From contig CM067550.1 in assembly GCA_034509755.1 (NCBI GenBank), positions 1,233,001 to 1,297,000 of the forward strand: 64,000 nucleotides of DNA. Direction: 5' to 3'. The notes under the pieces were generated by a model, which made no database searches, was not told where the DNA came from, and saw nothing but the letters and a program-made list of their open reading frames with translations. The DNA comes from Anisodus tanguticus (Eukaryota > Streptophyta > Magnoliopsida > Solanales > Solanaceae). The position numbers were made by a program, and so were the translations under genes. This document shows positions 1 to 11,826 of this stretch, one piece after another (positions within the stretch are counted from its first letter, which is position 1; every line of letters begins with the position of its first letter).

Positions 1-707
1 GATCATTATTATAGAAATTTTTGCCGGTTGTTTCTTTTTGGAACAATTATTTAGTAAATGACCCTCTTTTTATTTCCCTTGCAACTTATGAACCTTTTTA
101 AACCATGGTCTAAAGATTTCTTTTGAGCAAATAGTCTAAAATTTTGTAACATTAGACGACAATCTAATGTTTTGTCAATTCCAAGGGCTATATTTGAACA
201 ACTTTTTAAGATAAGGACAAAATCTAAATGGTGACCCAAAAAGAGACCTAACATTTTCACTTGCTTAAGATTAGGAACTAAGAGAAGTCAAGAAAACCAA
301 CCTTCACAAATGAGATCATCTCAGCTTCATAGTACACGGTCGAATTGCCAGGAACAACAGCTAATTCTTGAGGAGTGTCAGATTCACCAAATGCATACTC
401 TGATTGAATTGTTATCATAGCAATTTCTCCCTTCTTCATTTTTTTCACCGCTCTATCTAGCCCATCGATTACTTGTTCTGCATAAAAAATTCAACTGAAG
501 TCAAACACTATCTAAAAAGACATTATGCTAGTTCTAGATAGAGAGAAAGTGGTGGTGAAAATTTATTAAATAATTACATAATCAGTAGAAAAAAGACTTT
601 ACCTTCATCTATCTTAAACTCAAACGGCTCCTCAGCGTCGAGTCCTTTCTTCACAAAAACAGTTCCATCCTGCAGCTTTCCCGTTAATTTTACTGCAAAA
701 AGGAAGT

Positions 708-1083
708 TGTTAAGAGTTCCACATCAGATATGGAATGGGAACATGGACTTCTTATATGGACTTGGACAATCCTCACCCTACAAGCTAGCTTTTGGGATTG
801 AGTTAGGCCCAAGATCCTACAAACTAACTTTTGGGGTTGAGTTAGTCTCAAGATCCATTCTTTACATGGTGTCAGACTCATTCCAATTCTTTGTTCACCG
901 ATGTTGGGCTCCCAAATTATATTACACACGCTCCAGTTAACAAGGTCTGGGCTTGCGGAGGAATGTTAAGAGTTCCACATCGGATATGGAATGGGAACAT
1001 GGACTCCTTATATGAACTTGGACAATCCTCACCCTACAAGCTAGCTTTTGGGGTTGAGTTAGGCCCAAGATCCATTTTTTACA
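708..1083 (+). mobile_element. TRIM retrotransposon, complete, in an FKBP intron
   Basis: 5' LTR 708-866 and 3' LTR 964-1083 both begin TGTTAAGAGTTCCACATC and end in TTTACA. A Met-tRNA-type primer site (TGGTGTCAGAC, from 867) follows the first LTR, and a purine run (about 954-963) precedes the second. The internal region is under 100 bp and non-coding, as expected of terminal-repeat retrotransposons in miniature. Flanking 5-mers GAAGT (703-707) and GAAGC (1084-1088) look like a TSD with one change. The 5' LTR is about 39 bp longer because the segment around CAAGCTAGCTTTTGGG is duplicated inside it. It is the reference copy for five others in this window. Confidence 0.85.
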
Positions 1084-2341
1084 GAAGCAAATTAATACAG
1101 AAGGATATTTATAAATCTCCATCTAGATCAATGATCACTAAGTAATTTCTCTTGAGTTTTATAATTTCTGTTTTTTCTTACCTTTTACGAGGGCACCATC
1201 GTTTGGGCGCTCGTAGCCCTCTCCTTCCTTCAAAATTTCTTTAAAACCTTGTTGTCATTTGTTACTTCAGAGACAATCTTCCAAGAAATCAATTCAAGAT
1301 TTATTTGAAGGGCGGCATTTGGCGGGACACCACCTTCGTCTCCACTTTCCGCCTTACCCCTCTCCCCAAATGCATCTGCAAAAACATCAGTTAACTATCG
1401 CATAAAAGAATATTAAGAGCATATTTAGAGCACAAAGGGCTTTAACTTACATTGTGGCTTCACGGTGAGTAGAACTTTCTCTCCTTTCTTCATTGTCTTA
1501 ACAGCTTTCGATAAAGCAGGACAGAAATAGCCTACACAGAAAACACCACATTAATGTCATTAACTCTACTTCGGAAGGAGCCTAAAACGCTATATGTTGG
1601 TCAAACTCTCCAAAAATGTTGTCGTGTCAATGTTGGATCCTCCAAAAAATGTGCAACCTTTCCGAAACACATCCATCGACACTTTTGAAGAATTTGAGCA
1701 ACATAGCTAAAAAGAATGAAAAGATACCATCTTCCACAATGAATTCCACTCCACCGGATTTTGACACAAACGCTCCATCCTCGAGGCGAGCCTCATATTT
1801 AACTGCAATCAATAAACCAATAAAGGGAATCACATAAATATCTAAAGTTCTTGCTCCGAACAAAATAACCACAAAGGAGAATGAGATAACTGATGGACTA
1901 CTAACCAAACATTTCATCAAGATCTTTAGGATTCTGCCATCCTTCTCCTTCGACAAGTATCTTCTTGAATATTCCACCGTCCTTGCATATGTCTTTAACA
2001 CCAACCAAAGAAAGCAATTCCACCTCAAACTGTAAAGTGGCGTTTGGAGGTATAGTAGGAGGGGATCCAGATTCACCATATGCCATTTCTGGAGGAATAG
2101 TGAACAAAGCTTTTTCCTCTTTTATCATCGTCTTTATACCTTCATCCCACCCTTTAATCACTTGTCCTTTAACAATAAACAACGATCCGTCAAACCTCAA
2201 ATCACCACTTGACAAAACTCTACGTTTAAGATCCTCTTAAAAAATTATAAGCAGTGGCTTCCGCCACGAAGTTTTAGTAACAGGGTTCAAAATATAAACC
2301 AAACAAAATACACCAAAAAGTCAAGGAAATTCAACATCTAC

Positions 2342-2366
2342 TATATATATATATATATATATATAT
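2342..2366. repeat. (TA)n microsatellite
   Basis: An uninterrupted TA run lies in the FKBP intron between the first two recognised exons. It is followed by further AT-rich sequence. Confidence 0.9.
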
Positions 2367-2675
2367 AAATATTTATATATTGTAATTTTCAGCAGGGCTC
2401 AGATGAACCCCTTGCACCCTCTGGTTCTGCTCCTGATTACCAGCGTAAATTTCAAACTAAGAAGAACAGCAATGTAATGAACTTTGCTCATTCATAAACC
2501 AAACTATACCAAACCACAAATTTTCTAATGGTAAAGAAATTACCTTGGCCAAGCTTACACTTAAACGGGGTGCCACGATCACAGCTTGAATCAAACTGAG
2601 TTCCATCAAGCAATGTACCCGCGTAATGAACTGCAAACACCAATAACAAATGGCTAATCTAAACATAATTTTTCA

Positions 2676-3310
2676 TCCAAACTAAGGCCAAAAGCTTGCA
2701 AAATTCTATCATTCACACACCAATTCATTACAACAGCAACACCTGAATTCCGAACAAGTTAGGATGGGCTATATGGATCTGTGCACATCGCTCCATTTAA
2801 GATCATCTTAAGCCAATATTATATCATTGTCAGAGAAAAAAATGGTTCTATAAATTCGAATCACCCCCTCTTTTTTTCTAAAAAAAGCTCATTTTTTGAA
2901 AAAATGTTAAAATCCAAACATAATTTTCATCCAAACTATTAGCACGTGTACATTTAATATATTTAGCCATATAGGATTCCATATTTACCATAATTACACA
3001 AGACTAATATGACTAAATATATTAAATGTACACGTGCTAATACAAACTAAGGCCTAATATTTGCATAATTCTATCATTCAAAGGAACAATCCATTGCAAC
3101 ACTATGTGTTAATCCCAAATAAATATGAGGTCGACTATATGAATATGATCATGTCACTCCATTTGAGCTTATCTTAAGCCAATATTATAAATTCATTGCC
3201 AAAGAAAAAATGGTTCCATAAATTCAAATCACCAATTTTTTTTTTATAAAAAAAGCTCATTTTTTGAAAAAAATTAAAATCCAAAAATCATTTTCATCCA
3301 AACTAAAGCC
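2676..3310. repeat. Imperfect tandem duplication upstream of the FKBP exons
   Basis: Two diverged units, about 2676-3046 and 3047-3298, share the phrases AACTAAGGCC, TTCTATCATTCA, TCTTAAGCCAATATTA and AAAAAAGCTCATTTTTTGAAAAAA. A third start of the unit (CAAACTAAAGCC) appears near 3299. The first unit is longer because it carries the hairpin insertion at 2939-3040. No coding potential was seen. Confidence 0.75.
2939..3040. mobile_element. 102-bp hairpin MITE with perfect 28-bp terminal inverted repeats
   Basis: The first 28 bases (2939-2966, beginning TTAGCACGTGTACATTTAAT) are the exact reverse complement of 3013-3040. Flanks CCAAACTA (2931-2938) and ACAAACTA (3042-3049) resemble an 8- to 9-bp TSD. 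The sister tandem unit near 3290-3300 reads CATCCAAACTAAAGCC without the hairpin and serves as an empty site. TSD length suggests a hAT or Mutator-type mover; this is inference. Confidence 0.75.
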
Positions 3311-5330
3311 AAAAACTTGCGGGTTTGAGTAGTAGCAGAAATTGTGTTTTAGAAGCTAAAACATGTAGCTTTTTTCCATAAGCACTTTTGAAACCTTGGC
3401 CAAGCACAAATTCTTGCTTAATATTGACAAAAGTTCTTTTCAAATTTATTAGCCAAACACAAACAGCTACTCTTCAAACTAAAAACACTTTTTAAAGTAA
3501 GCGAATTTTGAGAGCTTAGCCAAACAGGCTATTAGTGATCTACGCGCAATATCCTAAGAAGTCACAGGGGCATTCTTGAGTGCTTGAATGATAGCTTATC
3601 GACTGATGATTACATTTGTGATTGTCATGGATTGTGCACAGGCTAATCAGAGTTTTGAATTAATGTGGTGTAGGCAATCACTTCTAGTCTATTACTGCTC
3701 CTAATGATGTTTGCTACGCTAATAAAAGATTTATTAGAGTAGCAATGGTATCTGAAATTTGGGGAATTTCTTTCGATAACTGAAATTCGGGTAACTTTTA
3801 AATAGGATTTCAATTTTTGGCCAACCAAATCACGTGAATAGTACCTTTACTAAAAACTTTATTCATTTTTCTCTCAAGTATAACTTGATATATCAGCGAG
3901 TTAAGAAGATCAGAAGCATAAGGTGTTGTGAGTTTTTGCTCTATGGTACTTTATAAAGCAGTACGGAAAGTATTTAACTATTACAAGTATTCGAAAGGAT
4001 AAAGAAAGAATACAATATTTTCGACTAGAAATCTGAAAATTACAATATAACAACAAAACTGAAATTACGATTTTGTTGAAGAGTCGAAAAATGGAAAATG
4101 TTTTTCTTTGAGTCGAGTGTAGCACTCTGTCCTTAAGACAATATTGCCCCGTATGTATCCTTTATACGTCCCGGACAATTTGTCTCCCAAGAAAAACAAC
4201 AATGGAACCCTTGAGCAAAGGAAACTCAAGAGCTACCGTGAAGAATATTGAGTAACGAAATGATGCTTGGAAGTTGTAGGAAGAAAACTATTTCGGTTGT
4301 GTATTTTCGTGCTTGTTTTTCTGCATCTGTTTATGTATTTTCGTGCATATGTCTTAGTGCTCAACAATGGTGTAATGGGGTGTTTATATAGGAGAGGTAG
4401 GGGCTGTTTACTTCCTGAAAACTGCCTCCATAATAGCCAAATAATGGCCATTATGGAAGTAGTAAAGTCACCAACATAAATGGGAGAAAGACCAACTGTT
4501 TTGGCCATTATAGGAGGAGTAATTCAGCCAAAATAAATGGTGAATTGAGTGCTTGGCATTTGTTTTTGACCGTCGAAATTCGATTTTCCGGAAACTTCAG
4601 GGACCAAACTGTACATCTTGAAACTTCAGGGACCAAACTGCACATCTGAAAGAATTCTGGTCCAAAAAGATAATATCAGAAGACCCACAACCCGTGACCC
4701 GGACGGGACGGGCGGGCGGCGGCGGCGCGCGTGTGGTCTTTCCTCGAACCGAAGCACATCTAGGTCCTCCCTCCTTTAAACACATGGGATACCCCTTGGG
4801 GTCCCAAACCCCAAACCAATTTCGAATCTTATATACACAACAATTCTTTCTTCCTCTACCGATGAGGGAGAATTACACACAATACCACACTTTCCATGCT
4901 TCAAACACCTTACTTCGTGAACCAATATCTCTTTCATTTCTCAATGAAATTTGACGATTCTTGGCCCTACGGTTATCTACGTACTTAGTAGATCATGCAT
5001 GTGTGAAGAACCGGATTCTCCAACATACGTTACACTAGTGTTTAAGCCGTTAAAGTTGGTCGGTCGCAACTCCCGCCAAAGGCAAATTTCCAACATAAGG
5101 TACTTCGACAACAAGAACGTATTTGTCTTGCTTTAACAGCATTCTGTTCGCCAGTGTGATTTCTGCCTGCCCTCCTTTTCTCCTCCTAAGGCTCCTGAAT
5201 TCACCATATATGTTGAAGCCAGAATTCTGACCTGAAAAATTTATAAGTTAGCATGTCAAGATGCTTTAAGAGAAAGTTTGCCTAACAATGTTTTTTAAGC
5301 GATTTTCTTTACCTTATTTTTTTCCTGTAG
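3311..5330. other. Non-coding stretch with a small tandem duplication
   Basis: No convincing gene. A 29-bp unit (GAAACTTCAGGGACCAAACT plus nine bases) is duplicated head to tail at 4591-4619 and 4620-4648. A short GC-rich patch (4690-4735) stands out from AT-rich surroundings. Short open frames at 4951-5136 and 5130-5225 were read but match nothing I recognise. They lie just before the SEC23 exon fragment and could be debris of another captured gene. Confidence 0.5.
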
Positions 5331-5491
5331 ATTGTGTCGAAAGATTTATCAGAACCTGTTCGTTCTCATAAACATCTACACAAGGATGCTGCACCCTTTT
5401 TCAAAAAGGCCGTCCACTTCTATGAGGAACTCGCAAAGCAACTCGTCGGTCAGGGTCACATCTTAGATGTTTTTGCTTCAGCACTTACCAG
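5331..5491 (+). pseudogene. Orphan exon of a SEC23-like COPII coat protein
   Basis: After an acceptor-like CCTGTAG, the frame reads IVSKDLSEPVRSHKHLHKDA, then AAPFFKKAVHFYEELAKQLV and GQGHILDVFASALT, ending at a donor-like CAG|GTTTGA. This matches the trunk region of plant SEC23, the GTPase-activating inner-coat subunit of COPII vesicles. No preceding or following SEC23 exon was recognised. The downstream side is interrupted within about 40 bp by a copia LTR. Most likely it is a captured or truncated gene fragment; a single retained exon of a longer displaced gene is the alternative. Confidence 0.7.
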
Positions 5492-5528
5492 GTTTGACTT
5501 GATCAACCACTCGTCTCCATCAAATGTG

Positions 5529-6215
5529 TGTTGTTTGTCTTAAATGCTTTCCATATTCTTGATTATTTCATTCCAAAGGGGTAATATATATACCCAATAA
5601 TACAATCCTAATCCTAGGTACATAGGCTAATGAATTATCCTAATTCTAGGTACATAAGATAATGAATTTGACTAAATATACACTTACCATATACAAAATA
5701 TACACAATTATGACTAATTATATTTTCCTATTCTATCACACCCCTCAGCCGAAGCGGGAGGTCGGCGTATGCTGAAACTGTCTTGAAAATCTTCAAACAG
5801 AATCAACGGAAGACATTTCGTAAAAATATCTACTATCAGATAGCGTGACGGGACATGTAAGACACGTACCTGCCCACGAGCAACATTTTCACGAACAAAG
5901 TGAATATCCAGTTCTATATGTTTAGTGCGTTGATGTTGAACCAAATTTTCTGAGAGATAAATCGCACTCACATTATCACAATAAACCAATGTTGCCTTCG
6001 GAATATGACAGTGGAGCTCGAGAAGAAGATTGCGAAGCCAACACGATTCGAAAATCATATTGTCAACTCCCCTATATTCTGCTTCGGCACTAGACTTAGA
6101 AAAAGTAGCCTGTCGTTTAAATGACCAAGATACCAAATTATCACCAAGAAAAACATAATAGCGAGACGTGGCCATAAATTTACTGTGACTTACTTTCAAT
6201 AGCCTCAGTTTAACA
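5529..6215 (-). mobile_element. Ty1/copia 3' end: RNase H fragment plus LTR
   Basis: On the minus strand, codons from about 6199 down to 5750 encode the C-terminal copia RNase H: YYVFLGDNLVSW, SSAEAEYRGVDNMIFESCWL, VYCDNVSAIYLSENLVQHQR, TKHIELDIHFVRENVARGQV and HVPSRYLIVDIFTK. A polypurine tract (GGCTGAGGGG) follows, then an LTR starting TGTGATAGAATAGG at 5740 and ending near 5529. The 5' part of the element (gag, integrase, RT) is missing. The same family, in the opposite orientation, recurs at 60403-61407. Confidence 0.85.
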
Positions 6216-8719
6216 GTCTACTTGGCCATAAATTTTTGTAGCCATAAATTAATAAATATATTGCACAAACCAACGAATCTTAATGGATCTAGAACCAGCA
6301 AAATAACTCTTATATCTCCACCATAGACACTAAGCTTGCCATGATTCATGAATACCACATATTTTTTTTTTTTAAAAAGTGCAAATTATCACACAGCATA
6401 AAAAGCTTTCTGCACAAAATAAATTAGTAATTTTTCTGTTGAATTTTTCAAACTGTGTAGAAAATAAAATATGTATGTTATAAACTGTTTAATTATCCAG
6501 TGAAGTTATATAATGTATAGTCTGTGTAGATAATGTATAAACAGTGTATAATTTGTTAATGGTGGTATAACAGCCGCTATACACGGTATACATCTAATAT
6601 ACAATGGATACCCACTTTATATTTCAAAAAATATTACGATCTCAGCACCATTATAAATTTTCAAGTCATGCATATACATTGTATAACAAGTTTTTAAGAA
6701 CCTGATATATATACTATTTCACAATATGGAGAAGAAGAAGTCATTCAAGTTTTCTTCAATTTTGAAACTATTAGATCCTGAGATTTCAAGCTCAATGGAG
6801 TTATTAATTTTTTCCACCTTCAAATGAATGATGAATTATAGCACAAATATAATAAGAAAGCTCTTTCCCTTCTAATTAGTTGCGCCACCATCTAATATTT
6901 TTCTCACATGACAGATATGAAATAAAAAATAGCCGAATATGGTGCTTTGAATAGGGGGAGATGATGGTAATGAACGAATTTGATAATTTTTGGAGATTTG
7001 GAGAAGAAAAAAAATCAAATTTGGAAGGGAAAAAAAAACAGAACTGAAATAAAAAATAAGAAAAAGGAGAGAGAGTGGTATGAGACGTAGGGTTGTGTAA
7101 TGTGTAGCCATACTTTTTCTAAACCAGATTTAGTAATTAAAAAGAAATATGTTTATTTTGAGTTTAAATATTAAATGGGCTGACATATGAGTTAATTACT
7201 CTAGAATAATCAAACGTAAGAAATTATTGCGTGTGTTCTATTATTTAAAGAATTGGCTAAATAGGGAAGATCTGAAAATCTTAGGTGAAGTGTATAGAAG
7301 GTAAAAATCTCTTAAATTTAAATGGATCAAAATGAAGTGAGTTAATATATGATTGGGTCATTTACCTGGCCATACTTGAATGGGTTGACTTAAGGGATAA
7401 AAACATAACTAACCCATATGAGTAATTAGAAAGTTAGTGAGAGTAAATTCATGTTTATCAAAACATTGTTGTGTGAATTAAAGTAAAAGTTAAAAACTCA
7501 ATTGTTGAAATATTTTAAAGCTTGAAAATTCACATATGGGTTTTGTGATTTATTAAAAAATTTGACAAATTGTTCATAATTGTGTTTGTTGGGGTGTCAT
7601 TTTGAAACTACGGTTAAAATTTAAAGTTATTCGACGAGAATTTGAGCTATGTGATGATGTTTTTGATCCATTTCGAATTGAGTTTCGTAGGTAAAAGTTC
7701 ATAGGAGACGAAACACAGTTTTTGTATAAGTTTGTATAATATTGTATAATATTGTATCACATTGTAAAAGTCTGTATAAGCACCCTTTATACATTTTGAT
7801 ATAAGATTGATACATTGCTTTCAGAAAGTGTATAATTTTGTATATCATGTGTATATACATGGTTGGAAAAAAGTCGATTGTTTATAAAGTGAAAATAGGG
7901 CTACATGGTGCAGTGTGCTGTATTGGCTATTTCTTTTAAGAAATCTCAAATGTAATCCATCTAAAGTTGAGTTGATTTTGGTTAAGTATATAACATGAAC
8001 TGATACATAAGATACCTTGTCAAAATATTTAGTACTTTTTTATATTATACAAAAAATTATAATAAAGAAGAAAAGGTTTTACTAATTTTATTTAGTAATT
8101 AAACAAATTCCTATAAGAAAATAAATATAAAAATTAAAACTTTGTACTAAGAGATTGGATTGGATTGGTTGGGCTATGGCCCATTATTTATACCATTTTT
8201 CGTATAAGCCCAACTAACTTTCGGGCAAAATTACATAATGATTCATTTATTAATTCAACTTATTTTTATCCGTTCAAATTCAACTTAAACAAGTATTTAT
8301 CACCCCTAGTTGGTTCGCCCGTAGTTTATCCATAGGTATTATGATATTGAAATTTTAACAGCTATCAACATTTTGAGACTATTAAAGAATTTCCTTTTGT
8401 GATATGAAGTAGTATATTGTGTGTATATATAATCAAAAGATTTCCTATCATGAATTATATACCAACTGATCCAAAATTAGTACAGAAGGGATTATAATCT
8501 TTACCTCTTGAATACAAGTTTGGGTGAGGAAAGTCTCTCAGAAAAAATAGATTTGCCTTTTCTAATCTTGATTCCGAAATTTGTGTTGAATATATTTGAA
8601 TATCTCAAAAGAATTATTTTCTAAATGATGCAATTACATTACACAAAGGTAATGAGAAACACACTTGTCATTTATTAACGGATATATTAAAACTTAAATT
8701 ATGACTAAATGTAGCTAGT
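6216..8719. other. AT-rich intergenic region
   Basis: No gene recognised. Sequence around 6480-6610 and again 7700-7870 is rich in short TGTATAA/TATACA words, including words in inverted orientation. This may mark an old DNA transposon, but ends and TSDs could not be defined. Open frames here are short and unsupported. Confidence 0.4.
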
Positions 8720-10801
8720 CTAGACATAATTTTTTGGAACAAGGCAAAGATCATTTTTCTTATGCATAGTAATTCCAGGCAAAACGTCCATGTCAACATC
8801 TTCTTTCTTCATCCCACAAGGCAATTCCCAATTAAATGCATAAAGAAGGTTCGAAAGCATAAGATCCACCGTTGCAACACCAAGGGCAATACCTGCAGAC
8901 GCGAATTCAAAAATTAGTTATTATAAATTTAATTTGAGCTCAAAACATGATTTTTAAAATTATATCTCTTCTACGTGTTTTTAATGATTTTGATGTATAA
9001 TCTATAGTTTATTGAAAAAAATATGAGTTCAATTGAATTCGTCGCTTGAACTGTAGATCCACCATTGAATACCTGGGCAACCTCTCCGGCCTGCTCCGAA
9101 TGGAATCAACTCAAAATCTTGGCCCTTGAAATCAATACTGCTATTCAAGAACCTCTCAGGTATAAATTCTTCAGGATTTTCCCATATTTCAGGATCCCTT
9201 GCTATAGCCCAAGAGTTAACATGAATTATAGTTTTTGGTTTAATTTCATATCCTTCTAGTATGGATTTTTGCATTGTCTCTCTTGCAACTAACAATGGAA
9301 CTGGTGGATACAATCTAAATGTCTCTTTTATCACTGCTTTGAAATATGGAAGATTTTGAACATCATCTTCATTCACTATGGATTTTTTCCCAACAGATTC
9401 TCTAATTTCTGCTTGAACTTTCTTCATGACTTTTGGATTCTTAATCAAAGCTGTCATTGCCCAAACTACTGTGGCAGTGCTAGTGTCTGTTCCACCAACA
9501 AATATATTCTACAAAATAATCAAGTTGAGTGGAAAATGAAAGAGATAATTATCAAATCATTATATCTCAGAGGAATAGCTAGGTAAAGCAGTTGTGTAAG
9601 CAAATACGTATTTATGTGAGTTTAACTTGTGTACATACAACATGTAACTGTCTATTTATAATAAGTGTAAAGACTTACAAAATCAATATATTTATCATTT
9701 TTTTCCGTTCACCAATTAATGTTTATCATATTACCTACCTGATAGAATAAATATATGATTACTCTATCTCTACATAGAACTTAAAATCTAGAGAAACAAT
9801 TTGTTATATATAATCAATTAAACACACTGATAGCAAAAACTCTTACACTGTCATTGTATGCAACTTATATTCTTTCTGATACGCATCATATATTGGTTTT
9901 AGAGATAGTTGATTACCATGAGAATTGCCTTTATGTTGTCCAAAGTGAGATCAATTGGAGTTGATTGCTCTTTTCTCAATTGAAGCAAAAGATCAATAAT
10001 ATCTCCTTCCATGGATTTTGGCCTATTGGGATTAAGATGCTGCTCAATGAGTTGTTCATAAAACTCATCTAAATCTTTGAAATTCTTTTCAAGTTTACTA
10101 ATATTTCCAAAAAATTTATCAAGCCAGCCAAATAAAGAAAAATAATCAGAGAAAAAGAACCCTGCCATCATCTCTTGTGTCACTGCTAAGAGTTCATCAA
10201 ATCTTCTCCTTTCATGTGCTTCTTCGTCATACCTAATACCAAAAGCAACTCTACAGATAATTGTACTTGTTAATGAAATAACAATATTGCTCAAATTTGT
10301 AATTTGTGAAGTGGAAGCTTGTTCTGATATTTTCTTGATCATTCTTGATACTTCATCTTCGCGAATCGGACTAAAAGATTGCACTTTCTTGAGACTGAAC
10401 AAATGAAGAACACAGACTTTTCGCATTTCCCTCCAATAGTCATTATAAGGTGCAAAGGCAATATCATGGCCATTGTAAGACAATTTTTGTTGGCCAAGTA
10501 TAGAGGGTCTACTACAAAATGCTAAATCTTGTACTTTTGTTACCTCTTTTGCTAATTTTGCTGAAGAAATTACTACCATAGTAGCAGAACCAATTTTCAA
10601 TGAAAATATTTTTCCATATTTCTTGGAAAGTCTCCAAAAATAGAGATGAGGGGTTGAACTATCATATTGATGCAAATTTCCAATAAAAGGTAGCCCTAAA
10701 GGACCTGGTGGCATAACATTTTTCCTACCCTTTTTGGCTAGGAGAATTAGGAAATTGATTACAATAGGAAGGGTTACTAAGAGCAGAAAGATGATAATCA
10801 T
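8720..10801 (-). CDS. Cytochrome P450, CYP71 clan (CYP83B1/CYP71-like)
   Basis: Three exons, 10801-9917, 9508-9073 and 8892-8720, join in frame at GT/AG sites to give about 497 residues, the usual length. The start is the Met directly before the hydrophobic ER anchor (MIIIFLLLVTLPIVINFLIL); an in-frame upstream Met would add an atypical tail. Landmarks in order: proline hinge MPPGPLGLPFIGNLHQ (about residue 28), C-helix WREMRK, I-helix GGTDTSTA at the start of exon 2, ExxR as KETFR, PERF, the haem-binding PFGAGRRGCPG whose Cys ligates iron, and a C-terminal LCLVPKNYV before TAG. All catalytic landmarks are intact with no internal stop. Family members are ER-bound mono-oxygenases using NADPH-P450 reductase, often in specialised metabolism. 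Substrate cannot be predicted. The extra intron splitting GCPG|IALG, in addition to the common intron before the I-helix motif, is noteworthy. Confidence 0.9.
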
Positions 10802-11282
10802 TTTCTTTCTAGTTATCACATATATCATAAATGTATTGCAATTTATAGACCTTGTATTAAACTGTTCCTTTTCATTTTTAACACACCTTAAATGATTTAA
10901 GGAGGACTTTATTAAGTATACGGCAGTGAATTTTCCAAAAAAACGGAGTTTCATACTTTTTTCCTTCTTGGTTTTCCACTTGAATTAGATGTATTATACG
11001 ATATTCAAACTATTCACATCCAAATTGGTGCAGGAAATCCATGTTGCGTTGTATATTTGCTTAGAAATGTTTTGTCCATTCCTTGTTTAGAATCAAGAGG
11101 CCGTTAGGTCTATTGGGCCCCTCTTCTCTGTACACTTTATGAACTTTATAAACTGGTAGGGTCTACCAAACCCCTCCACCCCAAAAGAGGATTGATTTAA
11201 ACAAAAATGTTCACATTAAATGAATCATGAAACTCATATTTATCTTCTTATGTATTTCATTAATTTTAAAAACAAAACTCAA
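10802..11282. other. P450 upstream region
   Basis: AT-rich sequence upstream of the minus-strand P450. It should contain the promoter and 5' leader, but no confident TATA box or start site could be picked. No other gene was seen. Confidence 0.4.
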
Positions 11283-11826
11283 TATAGTCAAACCTCTCTA
11301 TAACAATATTGTTGGATTCGAAATATTTTTGACTGCTATAGTGAATAATTGTTATACACCTATAACAACATTGACATATAAATAATATTTCGCTGCTATA
11401 GGTAAAAAAAAAAATATATGCACAAAATCTAGTTTTTCATTTGTAAATGCCAAATCGTGAGCTTAATCACCCTTTGTATAATGAAAGAATTTGATTTACT
11501 GATGAAAATATATATCCATATAATATTCTTTATCATAAATAACGTACTTTAAAGTTACAAAATATTTGGTCAAAATCTCTACACTTATTATTTGTAATCA
11601 TACATATTCTATTATTTTTATAAAGATGATTAATTACTATATTATCAAAAAAAGAAGATAGATGTTATATATGGGTGTAGTTTTACAAAGAATGCATTGT
11701 TATAAAGATGGTTGTTATTATAGGTAAAAAATATTATAAAGAAATAAAATATAACATAAAAATCGATTCCGAAAAAAAAGTAGTACATGTTATATGCGGC
11801 TTGTTATAGAGGGGTCTTACTATATT
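11283..11826. mobile_element. Non-autonomous DNA transposon (MITE-like), about 540 bp
   Basis: The left end TATAGTCAAACCTCTCTATA and the reverse complement of the right end (ATATAGTAAGACCCCTCTAT) form terminal inverted repeats of about 24 bp, both continuing into ATAACA. The interior is AT-rich and non-coding. A TA dinucleotide at both ends suggests mariner-type insertion, but the TSD is too short to be decisive. Confidence 0.6.

Larger units (their letters stand above)
302..2631 (-). pseudogene. FKBP62/FKBP65 (ROF1)-like peptidyl-prolyl isomerase, partial and frameshifted
   Basis: Seven exons read on the minus strand at about 2631-2545, 2168-1905, 1803-1729, 1533-1452, 1378-1187, 692-603 and 477-302. 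They join in frame through GT/AG sites and cover the end of FKBP domain 1 (VHYAGTLLDGTQFDSS, GQVIKGWDEGIKTM, MAYGESGSPPTIPPNATL), domain 2 (VKYEARLEDGAF to GGVPPNAALQINLEL) and domain 3 (VKLTGKLQDGTVF to AVVPGNSTV). The family is multi-FKBP, TPR and calmodulin-binding co-chaperones that bind HSP90 and act in heat stress. Two defects are visible. The exon at 1378-1187 has lost one base near 1228-1239, giving an early stop after the NKVLKK stretch; downstream codons are conserved in the shifted frame. The N-terminal exon that should precede VHYAG was not found up to the SEC23 fragment, and no TPR exon lies left of 302, where the window ends. It is either a decayed copy or a gene with one sequencing error and distant terminal exons. 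The family call is strong; pseudogene status is inference. Confidence 0.8.

Noticed and set aside
4951..5136. 61-codon frame (TILGPTVIYVLSRSCMC) before the SEC23 exon
   Set aside because: No family recognised, no clear splice partner and not the sequence expected upstream of that SEC23 exon; left as unassigned.
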